From the NCBI RefSeq assembly GCF_002807665.1, contig NZ_PEAY01000001.1:992001-1056000 (forward strand): DNA of 64,000 nucleotides, read 5' to 3'. This document shows positions 30,695 through 40,057 of this stretch, in pieces (position 1 is the stretch's first letter; every line of letters starts with the position of its first letter). A program made the translations under genes and the position numbers. Below the pieces are notes generated by a model. That model saw only the letters and a list, made by a program, of their open reading frames with translations. It was not told the DNA's origin and did not search any database. Source of the DNA: Neoalteromonas facilis (lineage in GTDB: Bacteria > Pseudomonadota > Gammaproteobacteria > Enterobacterales > Alteromonadaceae).

Positions 30695-31831
30695 TTAGGG
30701 ATGTAACACCAAACTTTCTAAGTCATAGGTTAATTGCTTTACACTACTCTTACTTCCATATGAATTAGTCAAACTAACAGCTACAGTCCCTTGATCAAGT
30801 AGGATTTGAAAAAAGCTACTCGCTCCTGGTTGTGAGCCACTATGAGAAATAATTCGTCCAAGCTCCTTATGATGATAAACTGACCATCCAAATCCATACG
30901 GATTATCACCTACGATGTGAGATAAAGACCGAGTGGTATCTATCATTTCCGCTAGCGATTCTTTTTGAATAATTTTACTCTCTAGTACAGCTTGCCCAAA
31001 TCGCAATAAGTCTATAGCGGTTGACTCCACGCCTCCCGCAGGATAAATAATGCTTAAGTTCGTTTTGGGGCTCTTGATAAACCAACCTGCAACGTTTAGA
31101 TATAATTTTGATTTATCCGCTTTATAATGAACTCGTTCTAATGCGGTATGATTCATCCCCGCCGGGGACCAAATGTTTTCACGCATGTATTCTTCAAAGC
31201 TCTGTTTAGACACAACTTCGATCACCCTGCCTAATAGCGTATAACCAAATGACGAATATTCATAACCACTGCCCGGCGCAAATTGTACACCTTTGTGGAA
31301 AATGTATTCAGCTGCTGACTCGAGATTAGGATATTGAGTAAATGACATTGCGTCTAACGCGCTTGAATAATGAGGCACACCAGAAGTATGATTTAACAAC
31401 TGTCCAATAGTGATGTTGGCATGACTTTCGGGAGCAGTATTCAGATGCTTTGATAAAGTATCGGTTAGTTGTAGTAGCCCTTTTTCCTTTAATTGCATTA
31501 CCGCCAAAGCAGTCATTGGCTTAGTAATTGAAGCTATTCTGGTAACTGTGTTTAATTCAAACTCTACTTCCTGCCCCTTATCACTATAGCCAAATGCCGT
31601 CACTATCAAGCCACAGTTCTGACTATAAACACCAGCACTCCCCCCCAAAAGCTGCGCATTTGAAACAAAGGTCGCTATCAGTTTATTAGAAGGTTCCCGA
31701 TCACAACCTAGGTGATTGAGCACTTTAACGTTTGCGTCATTATTTCGATACGATGGACTAACTAAGCTAGTGTCATTTAACCAATACGTTATTACCGCCA
31801 GTAACAAAAGAGTAAATATCCACTTAAACAA
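30695..31831 (-). CDS. Serine hydrolase, class C beta-lactamase/PBP-like, exported
   Basis: A 378-residue protein with an N-terminal membrane or signal segment (about residues 3-18). The catalytic SxxK is SITK at residues 101-104; the Tyr motif is YSS (in YEYSSFGYTLLG) rather than YxN; a HSG triad replaces KTG near residue 339 (ISHSGSQPG). This pattern is typical of PBP4*/EstB-like esterases or peptidases and not of a true beta-lactamase. It lies 4 bp downstream of the metallo-beta-lactamase-fold gene. Substrate unknown. Confidence 0.8.
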   Translation of the reverse strand: MFKWIFTLLLLAVITYWLNDTSLVSPSYRNNDANVKVLNHLGCDREPSNKLIATFVSNAQLLGGSAGVYSQNCGLIVTAFGYSDKGQEVEFELNTVTRIASITKPMTALAVMQLKEKGLLQLTDTLSKHLNTAPESHANITIGQLLNHTSGVPHYSSALDAMSFTQYPNLESAAEYIFHKGVQFAPGSGYEYSSFGYTLLGRVIEVVSKQSFEEYMRENIWSPAGMNHTALERVHYKADKSKLYLNVAGWFIKSPKTNLSIIYPAGGVESTAIDLLRFGQAVLESKIIQKESLAEMIDTTRSLSHIVGDNPYGFGWSVYHHKELGRIISHSGSQPGASSFFQILLDQGTVAVSLTNSYGSKSSVKQLTYDLESLVLHP

Positions 31832-31835
31832 ACAC

Positions 31836-33014
31836 TTACCCCCTAATTTTATTATGCATTAAGTTTGGTATCAGATTTTCGTAATAGCTGTCTTTTGGCA
31901 TATTGGGCGAGATACCAATTATGTTGCCTTCGGGAGAGAAGTGAAACAACATTTGAGACGAATCTGTACGGCCTTTCAGTTCAAATTTTTCAGGTGATAT
32001 AGGGTTAAGTGCAAAACTAAATTTCCCCTCTTGCATGACAAACAAGAGGCCATTGTCTATTGATACTTCTATAGTATTACCGTCATTTGCTTGGTATTGG
32101 CCTTCGTAAGATTGTAAGGCTTTGTTATCAATTGCGTAAGATGGTTGAAAATCTAGCTCAATCAATTGAGAAATATTGTATTTGATTAAATCAGGCTGTT
32201 CGCGGTAAATAGGATAGATATCGACGGCCGCTAACAACTCTTTATCTTTAGTCATATCCTCGACTGACATATCAGCCTTATGCTTTTCACCAACCAGGCG
32301 TGCAAAATTGCTTAGGGTTTCACCAGCCAATTTTAGTTCTTCACGCTGACTAAATAGTTTTAAGTCTTTGTGTCCCGAAACAATCAATGTTTTGTCATTA
32401 GCGATATTAAAGGCTTGCTCAAAGCCTTTTAAGTGTCCTTGTACTCCGTGATATCCAGTGTAAACCAGCTTATTAGTTCGAAAAGCATCACCCAAAAGCA
32501 TTACATTACTCTTTTCCAAATATACAATTGTTTGAGCGTTGTTATGCGCTAATGTGTGATAAGCAGTAAGCAACTCATCACCAAATGACATTGAAAAGTA
32601 ATCACCAAACGCAATGTCTATGCTCGCTTGAGTGTATTTAAGTGCTTTATGGCCAATTGATATCGCCCCGCGCTCTCTAAAATACTCGTTAGCATGATAG
32701 TGAAAGTAGTCTGAAGCAGGATTGAAAACATGAGTGACGGGCTTATTTGTTAAATCCGTTATTTTGGCTTCTATACTTGGCGCCACAGGTTCCATCTGAG
32801 CAGTGATTAAAAGAACGCCTTTATCACCTATAACAATCGCGCTGTTAATAACTGACGTTTCACTGTAAGCCGCTGATAACACATAAACCCGCTCTGTAAT
32901 TTTTTCAGATGTAATGTCAAATTGCTCAATTTCTGTTTGCGTTCTAGCCAATGAGTAGGCCGATTGCGCCAATAGAAACAACAATATTATAAGGAGAGCA
33001 TTATTCTTCATCAT
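31836..33014 (-). CDS. Metallo-beta-lactamase-fold protein with degenerate metal site, exported
   Basis: A 392-residue protein with a signal peptide (about residues 1-21). The fold is recognised from VTHVFNPASDYFHYHANEYF (about 93-112), AHNNAQTIVY, NVMLLGDAF and LIVSGHKDL. In active members the first segment carries HxHxDH; aligned on NEYF, positions 100, 102 and 104 are Ala, Asp and Phe, and only the last His (105) remains. The later His, Asp and His are kept. A C-terminal domain (about 295-392) looks like a lipocalin-type beta barrel often fused to serine hydrolases. Likely inactive as a di-zinc enzyme, or altered. Confidence 0.75.
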   Translation of the reverse strand: MMKNNALLIILLFLLAQSAYSLARTQTEIEQFDITSEKITERVYVLSAAYSETSVINSAIVIGDKGVLLITAQMEPVAPSIEAKITDLTNKPVTHVFNPASDYFHYHANEYFRERGAISIGHKALKYTQASIDIAFGDYFSMSFGDELLTAYHTLAHNNAQTIVYLEKSNVMLLGDAFRTNKLVYTGYHGVQGHLKGFEQAFNIANDKTLIVSGHKDLKLFSQREELKLAGETLSNFARLVGEKHKADMSVEDMTKDKELLAAVDIYPIYREQPDLIKYNISQLIELDFQPSYAIDNKALQSYEGQYQANDGNTIEVSIDNGLLFVMQEGKFSFALNPISPEKFELKGRTDSSQMLFHFSPEGNIIGISPNMPKDSYYENLIPNLMHNKIRG

Positions 33015-33528
33015 ATTTTATCCATTTAAGAATTAGCATGGTGGGCATGTGTTCGGTTCCAACTAGGCAAAAACCTAAAATAATTGCATTAAATAAGCGT
33101 ATTTATGGCTCACTCATGGTATTTGCGGATTACAGCAACTTTTCCATTTTCCATCTCAAACACTTCCATCATTGTTCTAGTGTATTCAATGGACTGATTG
33201 TTCTGTCGGTGTATCCCCTTAGCATAGTGTTTATATCTAATAGCTATTGCTGATTGATTAAACGCAAAACGTTGATTAGTTCAGCTATGTATTCGGAATG
33301 AGCGCCAAGATAAAAAGTCATGCCTCTGCGTTTAGCTTCTCGCGCTGTTAACTTCGACGGAAAATATAACAAGTACCTTAAGAAACAACCTTTTCATGAT
33401 GAATTACCTTCATTGTGCGTTTAATTTCTATGACGATAGCTTATTGACTTAAACGCTAATCAAAAACTATCGTCAATTTAGCCATAACGGCCAGTAAGAT
33501 TGGTTGAATATTGATGCCGCTCAACGAT
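33015..33528. other. Intergenic region between hydrolase genes with gene-remnant-like frame
   Basis: About 510 bp. On the minus strand a frame reads open from about 33391 to a TAG at 33244-33246 with protein-like text (SKLTAREAKRRGMTFYLGAH) but lacks a good start, suggesting a decayed gene end. A 71-codon plus-strand frame at 33038-33253 has poor codon use and no ribosome-binding site and is not called. No RNA gene was seen. Confidence 0.35.
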
Positions 33529-34710
33529 CTATAGGAAAGCCGGTAAAATGTGTTTTGTAATTTGGTCAAAAATGACGTCTTCTCTGTCTTGGCCAGTAAT
33601 GACTATTACTAAGTCAAGTTCGTTGACTACGATTATGCGGTTTCCACCTGCTCCCCAAGCAAAATTTACGTTGTAGTTTCTATTCTTTAAAGCGATGTCA
33701 GTCTGGTACCATAAATAGCCATAATTAAAACTCTCTGGCATCCAACTTTCGGTTGGTTTTATTATCTCACCGAAAGCTGCTAGCAAATACTCTTCAGAAA
33801 GAAACTTTTCATTATTTAAGCTCCCCTTGTTGGCAAGCATATGGCCAATTTTAAGCATGTCACGAGAAGTCAAATCGAGGCCACTTTCTGCTATCGGCAT
33901 TTCTTGAGGATCCAATTGCCACTCGTAGTCGGTTATACCCATCTTGTTAAAGAATTCATGTTGGACAAACTCTTTAGCTGTTCCTGGAACAACAACATTT
34001 ATTAGGTGCATAGCTAAAATAGGATCAGGTGCTTGATACTTGTATGTCTGCGATTGCCTTGTTATCGGCTGAGTTTTTTCAAAAAAGGCTTGAATTTGAG
34101 TTGTTCCCGAGTACTTTTCTCGGTTCTCTCTAAAATCTTTTAAATGCTCATCACTAAATCGAAGACCCGAACTCATGGACAACACATGGTGTAGAGTAAC
34201 GAGTTCTGTACCGGCAGCCAATTTGCTGGTATCTACGTCCTTGAAAAAGCTCACTAAAGGCTTGTTCAAATCAGACATGGATAAATAACCAAGCTGTATA
34301 GCTCTAGCAATGACTAAACTAGTAAAACCTTTGGTCGCAGAGAATTGAAAATGAGGTAAATCTACTCGTCCACTATTGAAATAAGACTCGAGCAATAGCT
34401 TACCTTTATGGCTGATAAGAAAACTGTCATATTTTCCATGCTTATTTTCAGCTAACTCTTTAGCTAACTTTAAAATAGGAGTTTTCTTACCACCATCAAT
34501 ACCAAGCTTTCCTACCTTTATGTTGTCTGCTAATTTTTCTGGCGAAGTATTGATAAATGCCTTTTCTAGAGGTGGCATATCCCAAAATGACATTTCTGTT
34601 TCTTCTAGTGAGGCTCTTGGAGCCCTAAGCTCTGTTTCATTTGCCCCTCCCTCAAACGATACAAATATGATCAATGCGGTTAGTAATTTAGCTCGATAAT
34701 TTGCGAACAT
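33529..34710 (-). CDS. Serine hydrolase, beta-lactamase-like, exported
   Basis: A 393-residue protein with a signal peptide ending near residue 23. SxxK is SATK at 124-127; HHVLSMSSGLRF is the conserved segment after it; the Tyr is in YKYQAPDP, and WGAGGNRIIVV replaces the KTG strand. This architecture matches bacterial esterase/6-aminohexanoate-dimer-hydrolase-like family members. It is divergent from the wHTH-TPR regulator, across about 290 bp. It is not a close copy of the gene at 30695. Confidence 0.78.
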   Translation of the reverse strand: MFANYRAKLLTALIIFVSFEGGANETELRAPRASLEETEMSFWDMPPLEKAFINTSPEKLADNIKVGKLGIDGGKKTPILKLAKELAENKHGKYDSFLISHKGKLLLESYFNSGRVDLPHFQFSATKGFTSLVIARAIQLGYLSMSDLNKPLVSFFKDVDTSKLAAGTELVTLHHVLSMSSGLRFSDEHLKDFRENREKYSGTTQIQAFFEKTQPITRQSQTYKYQAPDPILAMHLINVVVPGTAKEFVQHEFFNKMGITDYEWQLDPQEMPIAESGLDLTSRDMLKIGHMLANKGSLNNEKFLSEEYLLAAFGEIIKPTESWMPESFNYGYLWYQTDIALKNRNYNVNFAWGAGGNRIIVVNELDLVIVITGQDREDVIFDQITKHILPAFL

Positions 34711-35000
34711 GTTAACTCCTATAAAATCGAAAAATTTTATGCGTTTTAAAACTTATTTTTGATTACAAAAAATTCGTCACCAGAACGCAATTAAAGTATC
34801 CACAAGGTATATTTGAACTGTGCTTTACCCAACTTAAATCACATTAAATGTTATTAAATCCTTTTTAAGACACTGACTTTAATAGGTTTTGAAGGTTTTT
34901 TATCCAGATGCAATAAGGTGTCGTTTGCATAAAGTAAAAAGTAAAAGGCAATTTGTATTGTTCAGTTATAATCCATTGCAGTAGAAATTATTTTTCGGAT
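34711..35000. other. Divergent promoter region between serine hydrolase and wHTH-TPR regulator
   Basis: About 290 bp, strongly AT-rich, holding the promoters of both divergent genes. No clear operator palindrome or -35/-10 pair could be fixed by eye. Confidence 0.4.
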
Positions 35001-37289
35001 ATGTCTTTGCAAAACAGTCAGAAATATCGATTAGGGCGATGGGTCGTCTGTCCAATAACAAATACCTTCCAAGACACTGACGAGCAAAGGTCAATAGATA
35101 ATAAAAGCATGCAAGTGCTTTTATTTCTCATTCAAAACTCAGGGCAAAATGTAACCAAAGAGCAAATCATTGAGCACGTTTGGAAAGACAGTGTTGTCAG
35201 TGAAGAGATTTTGTCTGTAGCAATCAGTAAAATCAGAAAAGCATTAGGAGATAATGCGCGCCAGCCTACTTTTATAAAAACGGTACCCAATGTCGGCTAT
35301 TGCTTGATTGCAAACGTAAAGCCTCTAGCTGAATATACGCAACCAGAAGATGCACCTTCAAATATGCTTAATCTGCGGGCAAGCAACTCTAAACCTTATT
35401 TTATCGGTATCACATTCTTCTTACTTGCCATTATTTTTATCGTCAGTTTCTATCGAGTCTATCAAGAGCCTGAGAATAAGAGTCTGGCAGATATTAGTTC
35501 AATTGCAGTTTTGCCCTTCGAAGACTTAAATGAAAATAAAGACAATATCTATTTCACCGAAGGGCTATCTGTCGCAATCATCAATCAACTCTCTCAATCG
35601 AAATCTTTAAAAGTTATTTCGAGTGATTCTTCTTTCAATTTTAGAGGAAATAAGGACCCGTCTGTAATCGGTAACGCCCTAAAAGTAGAAGCTTTATTAG
35701 ACGGCAGCGTTCAGCAATTAGCTGAACAAGTAAGAGTAAATGTACGAGTAATTAGCTCGTTCGACGGGCGCCTGTTATGGGCTAAAAGCTTTGATGGTCA
35801 ACATTCAACTGTATTCAACTTACAAGATCAAATAAGCCGAGAAATAAAGCAGGCTATTCAACCAACCTCACAATCTGAGATTTCCGATAACAAGAAGATC
35901 GACAGTCAAGCATACGAATGGTTCTTAATGGCTCAATATCATTGGCGACAAAGGACTCCAATCTCACTATCAAAAGCAGAGACTTACTTTAAACATAGCC
36001 TCGAATTAGAACCTAGTTACGTTGACGCATACGTTGGGTTGGCAATTACTTACGGACAATTTCATTACAACTCTAATTGGAGTGCGAAAGAAGCGGTCGA
36101 TAAAGGACTTCCTTATGCAGAGCAGGCGCTGATATTAGAGCCAAATTCGTCTATGGCACTTGCAGCTAAAGGAATGCTATTGACTCTCAAGGCCGCCTAT
36201 TCCAAAGCTCCTCTACCTATTTTAAATGAAGCTCAAGACCTTTTTGTTCGATCTTTAGCGTTAGAAGACAGCGCAACGACACACCATTGGTATAGTTTAT
36301 TGCTTAATCAATTGGGAGAAGAAGCGTTAGTCATTAAGCATATAGAACATGCTATTGCATTAAACCCGCTATCAGCTTCATTAAAAAGGATTTATAGCGA
36401 ATATTTAGCAATAAGAGGGAAATTAGATACAGCCCAAAAGCTGTATAGTAGAGCCCAAATTCTGGAACCGGATAGAGATTCAAGTATTGTTGAATCTACC
36501 CATGTATTTCGCAATTCACCAAGCTCAATTGTCGCCATCGCTGAATGGCAACTAACCAATAGCGAGCTTTTTGAATATTGCGTAAGTGACGAATATTGTG
36601 AGCAGGTTGTGTTTTCATATCTAAGTATTGGGCTGGAAAAAGAGGCCAATAAAATATTGGCTCGTATGACGTCAAAACACGAACATTTTGAGGACTCTCT
36701 AAAGCTAATAGATTACGGCTTAAAAGGTGAACTAATCAACACTGTGTCTTTGTTAAAGCAATTAAGTGAAACCCGTCCAAATAACTATAAGTACAATTAC
36801 AGTTTAGCGATTGCCCAATTTAGAGCGGATCTGTTTGAGCAAACCAAAACTTCATTGTTATACCTTTATCCAGATTGGCGTAATGATGGCGAAGTTGAAG
36901 TAACAACTGACAATTATTTAGCTTTGATACTCTACGGCGCAACCTTATTAAAACTAGATGAACAAGATTATGCTAATGCCGTATTAAATAATGTAGGGCA
37001 ATTTCTTCTTTTAGATAAGGTACACGACAAAGCGCAAGCAGAAATGGCACTGGCTCAAGTAAACGCTCAATTGAATCAATCCAGTAAAGCTACAAAACAT
37101 TTGCGTAAAGCATTAAATCATGGCTGGCTTGAAACCTTTGATAGAGAATGGTGGGCATTGCAAGACGATCACCTCTTGGAGCCTATAAAGTATCAAGCTG
37201 AATTCGAAACTTTAGTACAAGATCATCAAGAGAAGGTAAAAGAAATAGCGAAGCGAATTAGTTTAAAACTGGAAGACTTGGGACGTTAA
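35001..37289 (+). CDS. Winged-helix transmembrane regulator with TPR domain (CadC/HilA-like)
   Basis: A 762-residue protein. An OmpR-type winged helix lies at about residues 10-105 (VTKEQIIEHVWKDSVVSEE, KTVPNVGYCLI), one membrane span at about 133-153, then a periplasmic FlgO/TolB-N-like domain (IAVLPFEDLNENKDNIYFTE) at about 160-280, and TPR-like helical repeats to the end. The DNA-binding domain in front of a membrane span is a one-component ToxR/CadC plan. The longest frame begins with TTG at 34953, but the ATG at 35001 gives the family start. Probable target: the neighbouring exported hydrolases, by position only. Confidence 0.8.
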   Translation: MSLQNSQKYRLGRWVVCPITNTFQDTDEQRSIDNKSMQVLLFLIQNSGQNVTKEQIIEHVWKDSVVSEEILSVAISKIRKALGDNARQPTFIKTVPNVGYCLIANVKPLAEYTQPEDAPSNMLNLRASNSKPYFIGITFFLLAIIFIVSFYRVYQEPENKSLADISSIAVLPFEDLNENKDNIYFTEGLSVAIINQLSQSKSLKVISSDSSFNFRGNKDPSVIGNALKVEALLDGSVQQLAEQVRVNVRVISSFDGRLLWAKSFDGQHSTVFNLQDQISREIKQAIQPTSQSEISDNKKIDSQAYEWFLMAQYHWRQRTPISLSKAETYFKHSLELEPSYVDAYVGLAITYGQFHYNSNWSAKEAVDKGLPYAEQALILEPNSSMALAAKGMLLTLKAAYSKAPLPILNEAQDLFVRSLALEDSATTHHWYSLLLNQLGEEALVIKHIEHAIALNPLSASLKRIYSEYLAIRGKLDTAQKLYSRAQILEPDRDSSIVESTHVFRNSPSSIVAIAEWQLTNSELFEYCVSDEYCEQVVFSYLSIGLEKEANKILARMTSKHEHFEDSLKLIDYGLKGELINTVSLLKQLSETRPNNYKYNYSLAIAQFRADLFEQTKTSLLYLYPDWRNDGEVEVTTDNYLALILYGATLLKLDEQDYANAVLNNVGQFLLLDKVHDKAQAEMALAQVNAQLNQSSKATKHLRKALNHGWLETFDREWWALQDDHLLEPIKYQAEFETLVQDHQEKVKEIAKRISLKLEDLGR

Positions 37290-37363
37290 AGCATTATTTA
37301 TGAGATGTACTGCTGCTGTAGTTACCTTTACAAAGCCATTTGTGTCCAAACGATAGTGGGATA

Positions 37364-37491
37364 AATGTCCGTTATTTTGCTTGCCCACCATCGCTGTCGA
37401 TAGACCTATTTCCCGTTTGCCGAATCAAACTGAATTCGAGCTGAGCAAGCGCGGAAAAGAAGCTGAGGAAAACAGACTGAAAACACAATGA
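37364..37491 (+). pseudogene. Possible decayed gene end (start-less frame)
   Basis: A short plus-strand frame, open between stops and ending with TGA at 37489-37491, has charged protein-like text (FELSKRGKEAEENRLKTQ) but no start codon or ribosome-binding site. It sits in the 260-bp gap between the TPR regulator and the response-regulator gene. It could be chance; listed at low confidence. Confidence 0.2.
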
Positions 37492-37552
37492 AATGTAAGC
37501 TCCTTTTCACATAGGAAAATCAGCACCTCTAGAACTTAGGATGTTTCGAGCG

Positions 37553-38254
37553 CTAAATTAGCTGAGAAGCTATACCTTTAAAAGACTTACCAACTCTTAC
37601 ATCGACGCCATTTAGGAGTGTCACTTTATCTACGCCGACACTTTTCACTTTGCATCTATTAACAGCGAAAGACTTATGGATTTGCACAAAGTGCGCACTG
37701 GTTAATTCACTCATTAGGCTTTTTAACGTACTTGAAACCAAGGTAACATTGTGCGACTGCCACACTTTGACATAGTTGCCATAGGCTTCGATGTAATCAA
37801 TGTCATCTACAACGAACTTTTGTTTTCCTCTATCAACCTTTAAGGCTATGTGGGGCGGTGAAGCAGGCATAACCTTCGTTTCCACTTCCTGATGAAAATG
37901 CTTGTTGCGCTCTTTAACTTTATTTAGGGCTTGACTAAGCCGGTCGGCTGAAACAGGTTTCAACAAATAATCTGTCACATCTAAATCGAACCCCTCTACA
38001 GCATATTCTTTAAACGCAGTAACCAGGATAACTTGTGGCTTATTGGCCAGAACTTTAAGGAGTTCAATACCCGTTAGGGCCGGCATTTGAATGTCTAGAA
38101 ACAATAAATCCACGGGTTGACGCGCTAGCAGAGCAAGAGCTTCTGTAGCATTAAAACACTGTCCTATGACTTTAACATCTTTATGAGAAGCAAGGTGATG
38201 CAACAAAACATCATGAGCAAGGGGTTCGTCGTCAACTATTACCGCATTAAGCAT
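37553..38254 (-). CDS. LytTR family response regulator
   Basis: A 233-residue regulator: receiver domain (about 1-118) with acidic pocket VDDE and phospho-acceptor Asp in LLFLDIQMP (about 55), conserved Thr in VTAF and Lys in LLKP, followed by a LytTR DNA-binding domain (about 137-233; IDYIEAYGNYVKVW, HFVQIHKSFAVNRCKV). It lies one base after the kinase stop, so the pair is co-translated. It most likely controls the divergent ABC/peptidase operon at 40058. Confidence 0.92.
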   Translation of the reverse strand: MLNAVIVDDEPLAHDVLLHHLASHKDVKVIGQCFNATEALALLARQPVDLLFLDIQMPALTGIELLKVLANKPQVILVTAFKEYAVEGFDLDVTDYLLKPVSADRLSQALNKVKERNKHFHQEVETKVMPASPPHIALKVDRGKQKFVVDDIDYIEAYGNYVKVWQSHNVTLVSSTLKSLMSELTSAHFVQIHKSFAVNRCKVKSVGVDKVTLLNGVDVRVGKSFKGIASQLI

Positions 38255-38255
38255 A

Positions 38256-39827
38256 TTAGCCTTCCTTTAGTGGAGTCACTTCCAATCTCATTCTTAACTC
38301 TACATTCCATTCATGGGCACTGCTTGAGACGTCTAACCGTGCGGTATCCCCATACAGCAAATCAAGACGGCGTCGCAGATTAGTCAAGCCCATACCGCCA
38401 AGGCTAGTCGCTCTCTTTTCTGGAATTGAATTGCGACAACTCACTTTTAATTGATTCGCATTGACTTGCATTTCAAATTTCAAATACCCGTCTCCCATGC
38501 TTGGCTCGACACCATGTTTAAATGCATTTTCAAGAATGTTAATGAGTAAAAGTGGCGGTAATTGTAATCCATTCGTATTCTCGGCCCATGTCACCTCTAA
38601 CCTTGCCTTGTCACCCATTCTAATTGATTGTAGTGACCAATAGTTTTTTAGGTATTCAACTTCTTGGGTCAAACTTACCTGCTTGTTTTGCCCCTCATAA
38701 ACAGTGTACCTAAGTAAGTTTGATAGCTGCATCACTAGCTCAGGCGCATCATTCGACTTTTTAAGCGTTAATGCATACAAGCTATTAAGCGTATTAAATA
38801 AGAAATGCGGATTAACTTGTTGCTGTAGAAGTTTAAGTTCGGTTTGTGTTTGTTCTTGCTTAATTAACGCCAATTGAGTTTCTTGTGCTTTTCTCTCAAA
38901 CGCCAAAATAATCGGACTCGATATCGCCAATACCATAAATGTGAACTGGTAATTGATAGGAGAAAATATGTTCTTATCCCCTGCGGGGGTCAAATTGGCA
39001 ATTCCCGGCGGCAGCTCATTTAGAGGTAGACAAAGGGCGATACCCACATATAAAGGCGTCAATACTACAGTAACAAGTAAGACTGTTAATCCAAAATAAA
39101 TCACACCGTGAGCCACTAGTACTTTTCGAATAAGCAGATACCTGTTGAGGAAAAATAAAGACAGAATCAACGAAGCTATCACCATTAATTGGAGAAAATA
39201 ACTAACAAAGTTAAGTGGGTGGTTACTTAACTTATAAGAATCAATCAGCATCGGGATTGGCTGATGCATCAATGGGTTTTCGTATGGTGCAAAAACCGCA
39301 GCGAGTACAAGTGCCCAAATAATGGCGAGTAGGACACACACGCCATCTAATGAAAATGCGAGAGAAATAAATCGCGACCTAAATGGTGTTCTTCCAGATT
39401 GCCGTGGCTGACTTTTCCAATACACCAACGCACTCGCCACCAGCAAAAGAAACCAGGTTTGCTCGGTAAAATGCTGAGTGAAGTTGAGTATAAAAGGTGG
39501 CAACAGCTCTAATGAGTTAATGCCGATTAAACAACTTGGATAAACGATGCCTCCCATAACCAGCAACGGCCAATGAATGCCGTTCAGCGAATGATTTACT
39601 AATTTACCAAGACTGAAAATAAAGGGTATGGACGTCAAAGTGATTGAAAGTATGATAAATAAATAATCGCTGACGCTACCATTTAAAACTTGTTCCTTTA
39701 TAAGAAAAAGAAACTGAAGATGGGCATCAAACAAAAGTACCGAGACAACTGGAATAAACCACAATTTTGATAGCAGAAATTGGTTCCAAAACCGGTTGCT
39801 CCGATCGCGTTTGCTTAACTTGTCCAT
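38256..39827 (-). CDS. LytS-like membrane sensor histidine kinase
   Basis: A 523-residue protein: about eight membrane segments in the first 330 residues, then a His_kinase domain with the phospho-His in QQQVNPHFLFNTLNSLYAL and an HATPase with the N-box NILENAFKHG and G-box GGMGLTNLRRRL. This is the LytS/AlgZ/YehU class. No separate periplasmic sensor domain is visible, so the signal may be sensed within the membrane part. It is divergent from the ABC ATPase gene. Confidence 0.9.
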   Translation of the reverse strand: MDKLSKRDRSNRFWNQFLLSKLWFIPVVSVLLFDAHLQFLFLIKEQVLNGSVSDYLFIILSITLTSIPFIFSLGKLVNHSLNGIHWPLLVMGGIVYPSCLIGINSLELLPPFILNFTQHFTEQTWFLLLVASALVYWKSQPRQSGRTPFRSRFISLAFSLDGVCVLLAIIWALVLAAVFAPYENPLMHQPIPMLIDSYKLSNHPLNFVSYFLQLMVIASLILSLFFLNRYLLIRKVLVAHGVIYFGLTVLLVTVVLTPLYVGIALCLPLNELPPGIANLTPAGDKNIFSPINYQFTFMVLAISSPIILAFERKAQETQLALIKQEQTQTELKLLQQQVNPHFLFNTLNSLYALTLKKSNDAPELVMQLSNLLRYTVYEGQNKQVSLTQEVEYLKNYWSLQSIRMGDKARLEVTWAENTNGLQLPPLLLINILENAFKHGVEPSMGDGYLKFEMQVNANQLKVSCRNSIPEKRATSLGGMGLTNLRRRLDLLYGDTARLDVSSSAHEWNVELRMRLEVTPLKEG

Positions 39828-40057
39828 ATCGGGCTTCCATCAATAGAGAGTAACAAAGGGATATTAAAGTGCAGTTAACTGAACTCATTTTCTACCAGAT
39901 TATGACCAATGGCTGTTTTAAGTGACAAACGGAAAAAATTCTTTAAAACCGCCGGTAAGCGCCCCTTCATCATTCAATTTAAGCACACGTCATTCACCAC
40001 TAGCCGTGTCGATTCAGCCTCGTACTATGCACTCAGATACTACAGGAGGCGATACGA

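Noticed and set aside
33038-33253. 71-codon plus-strand frame in the intergenic region
   Set aside because: No ribosome-binding site, poor codon use and no recognisable domain.
30695-34710. Serine hydrolases as true beta-lactamases
   Set aside because: The YxN and KTG motifs are replaced, which fits esterase or peptidase family members better.
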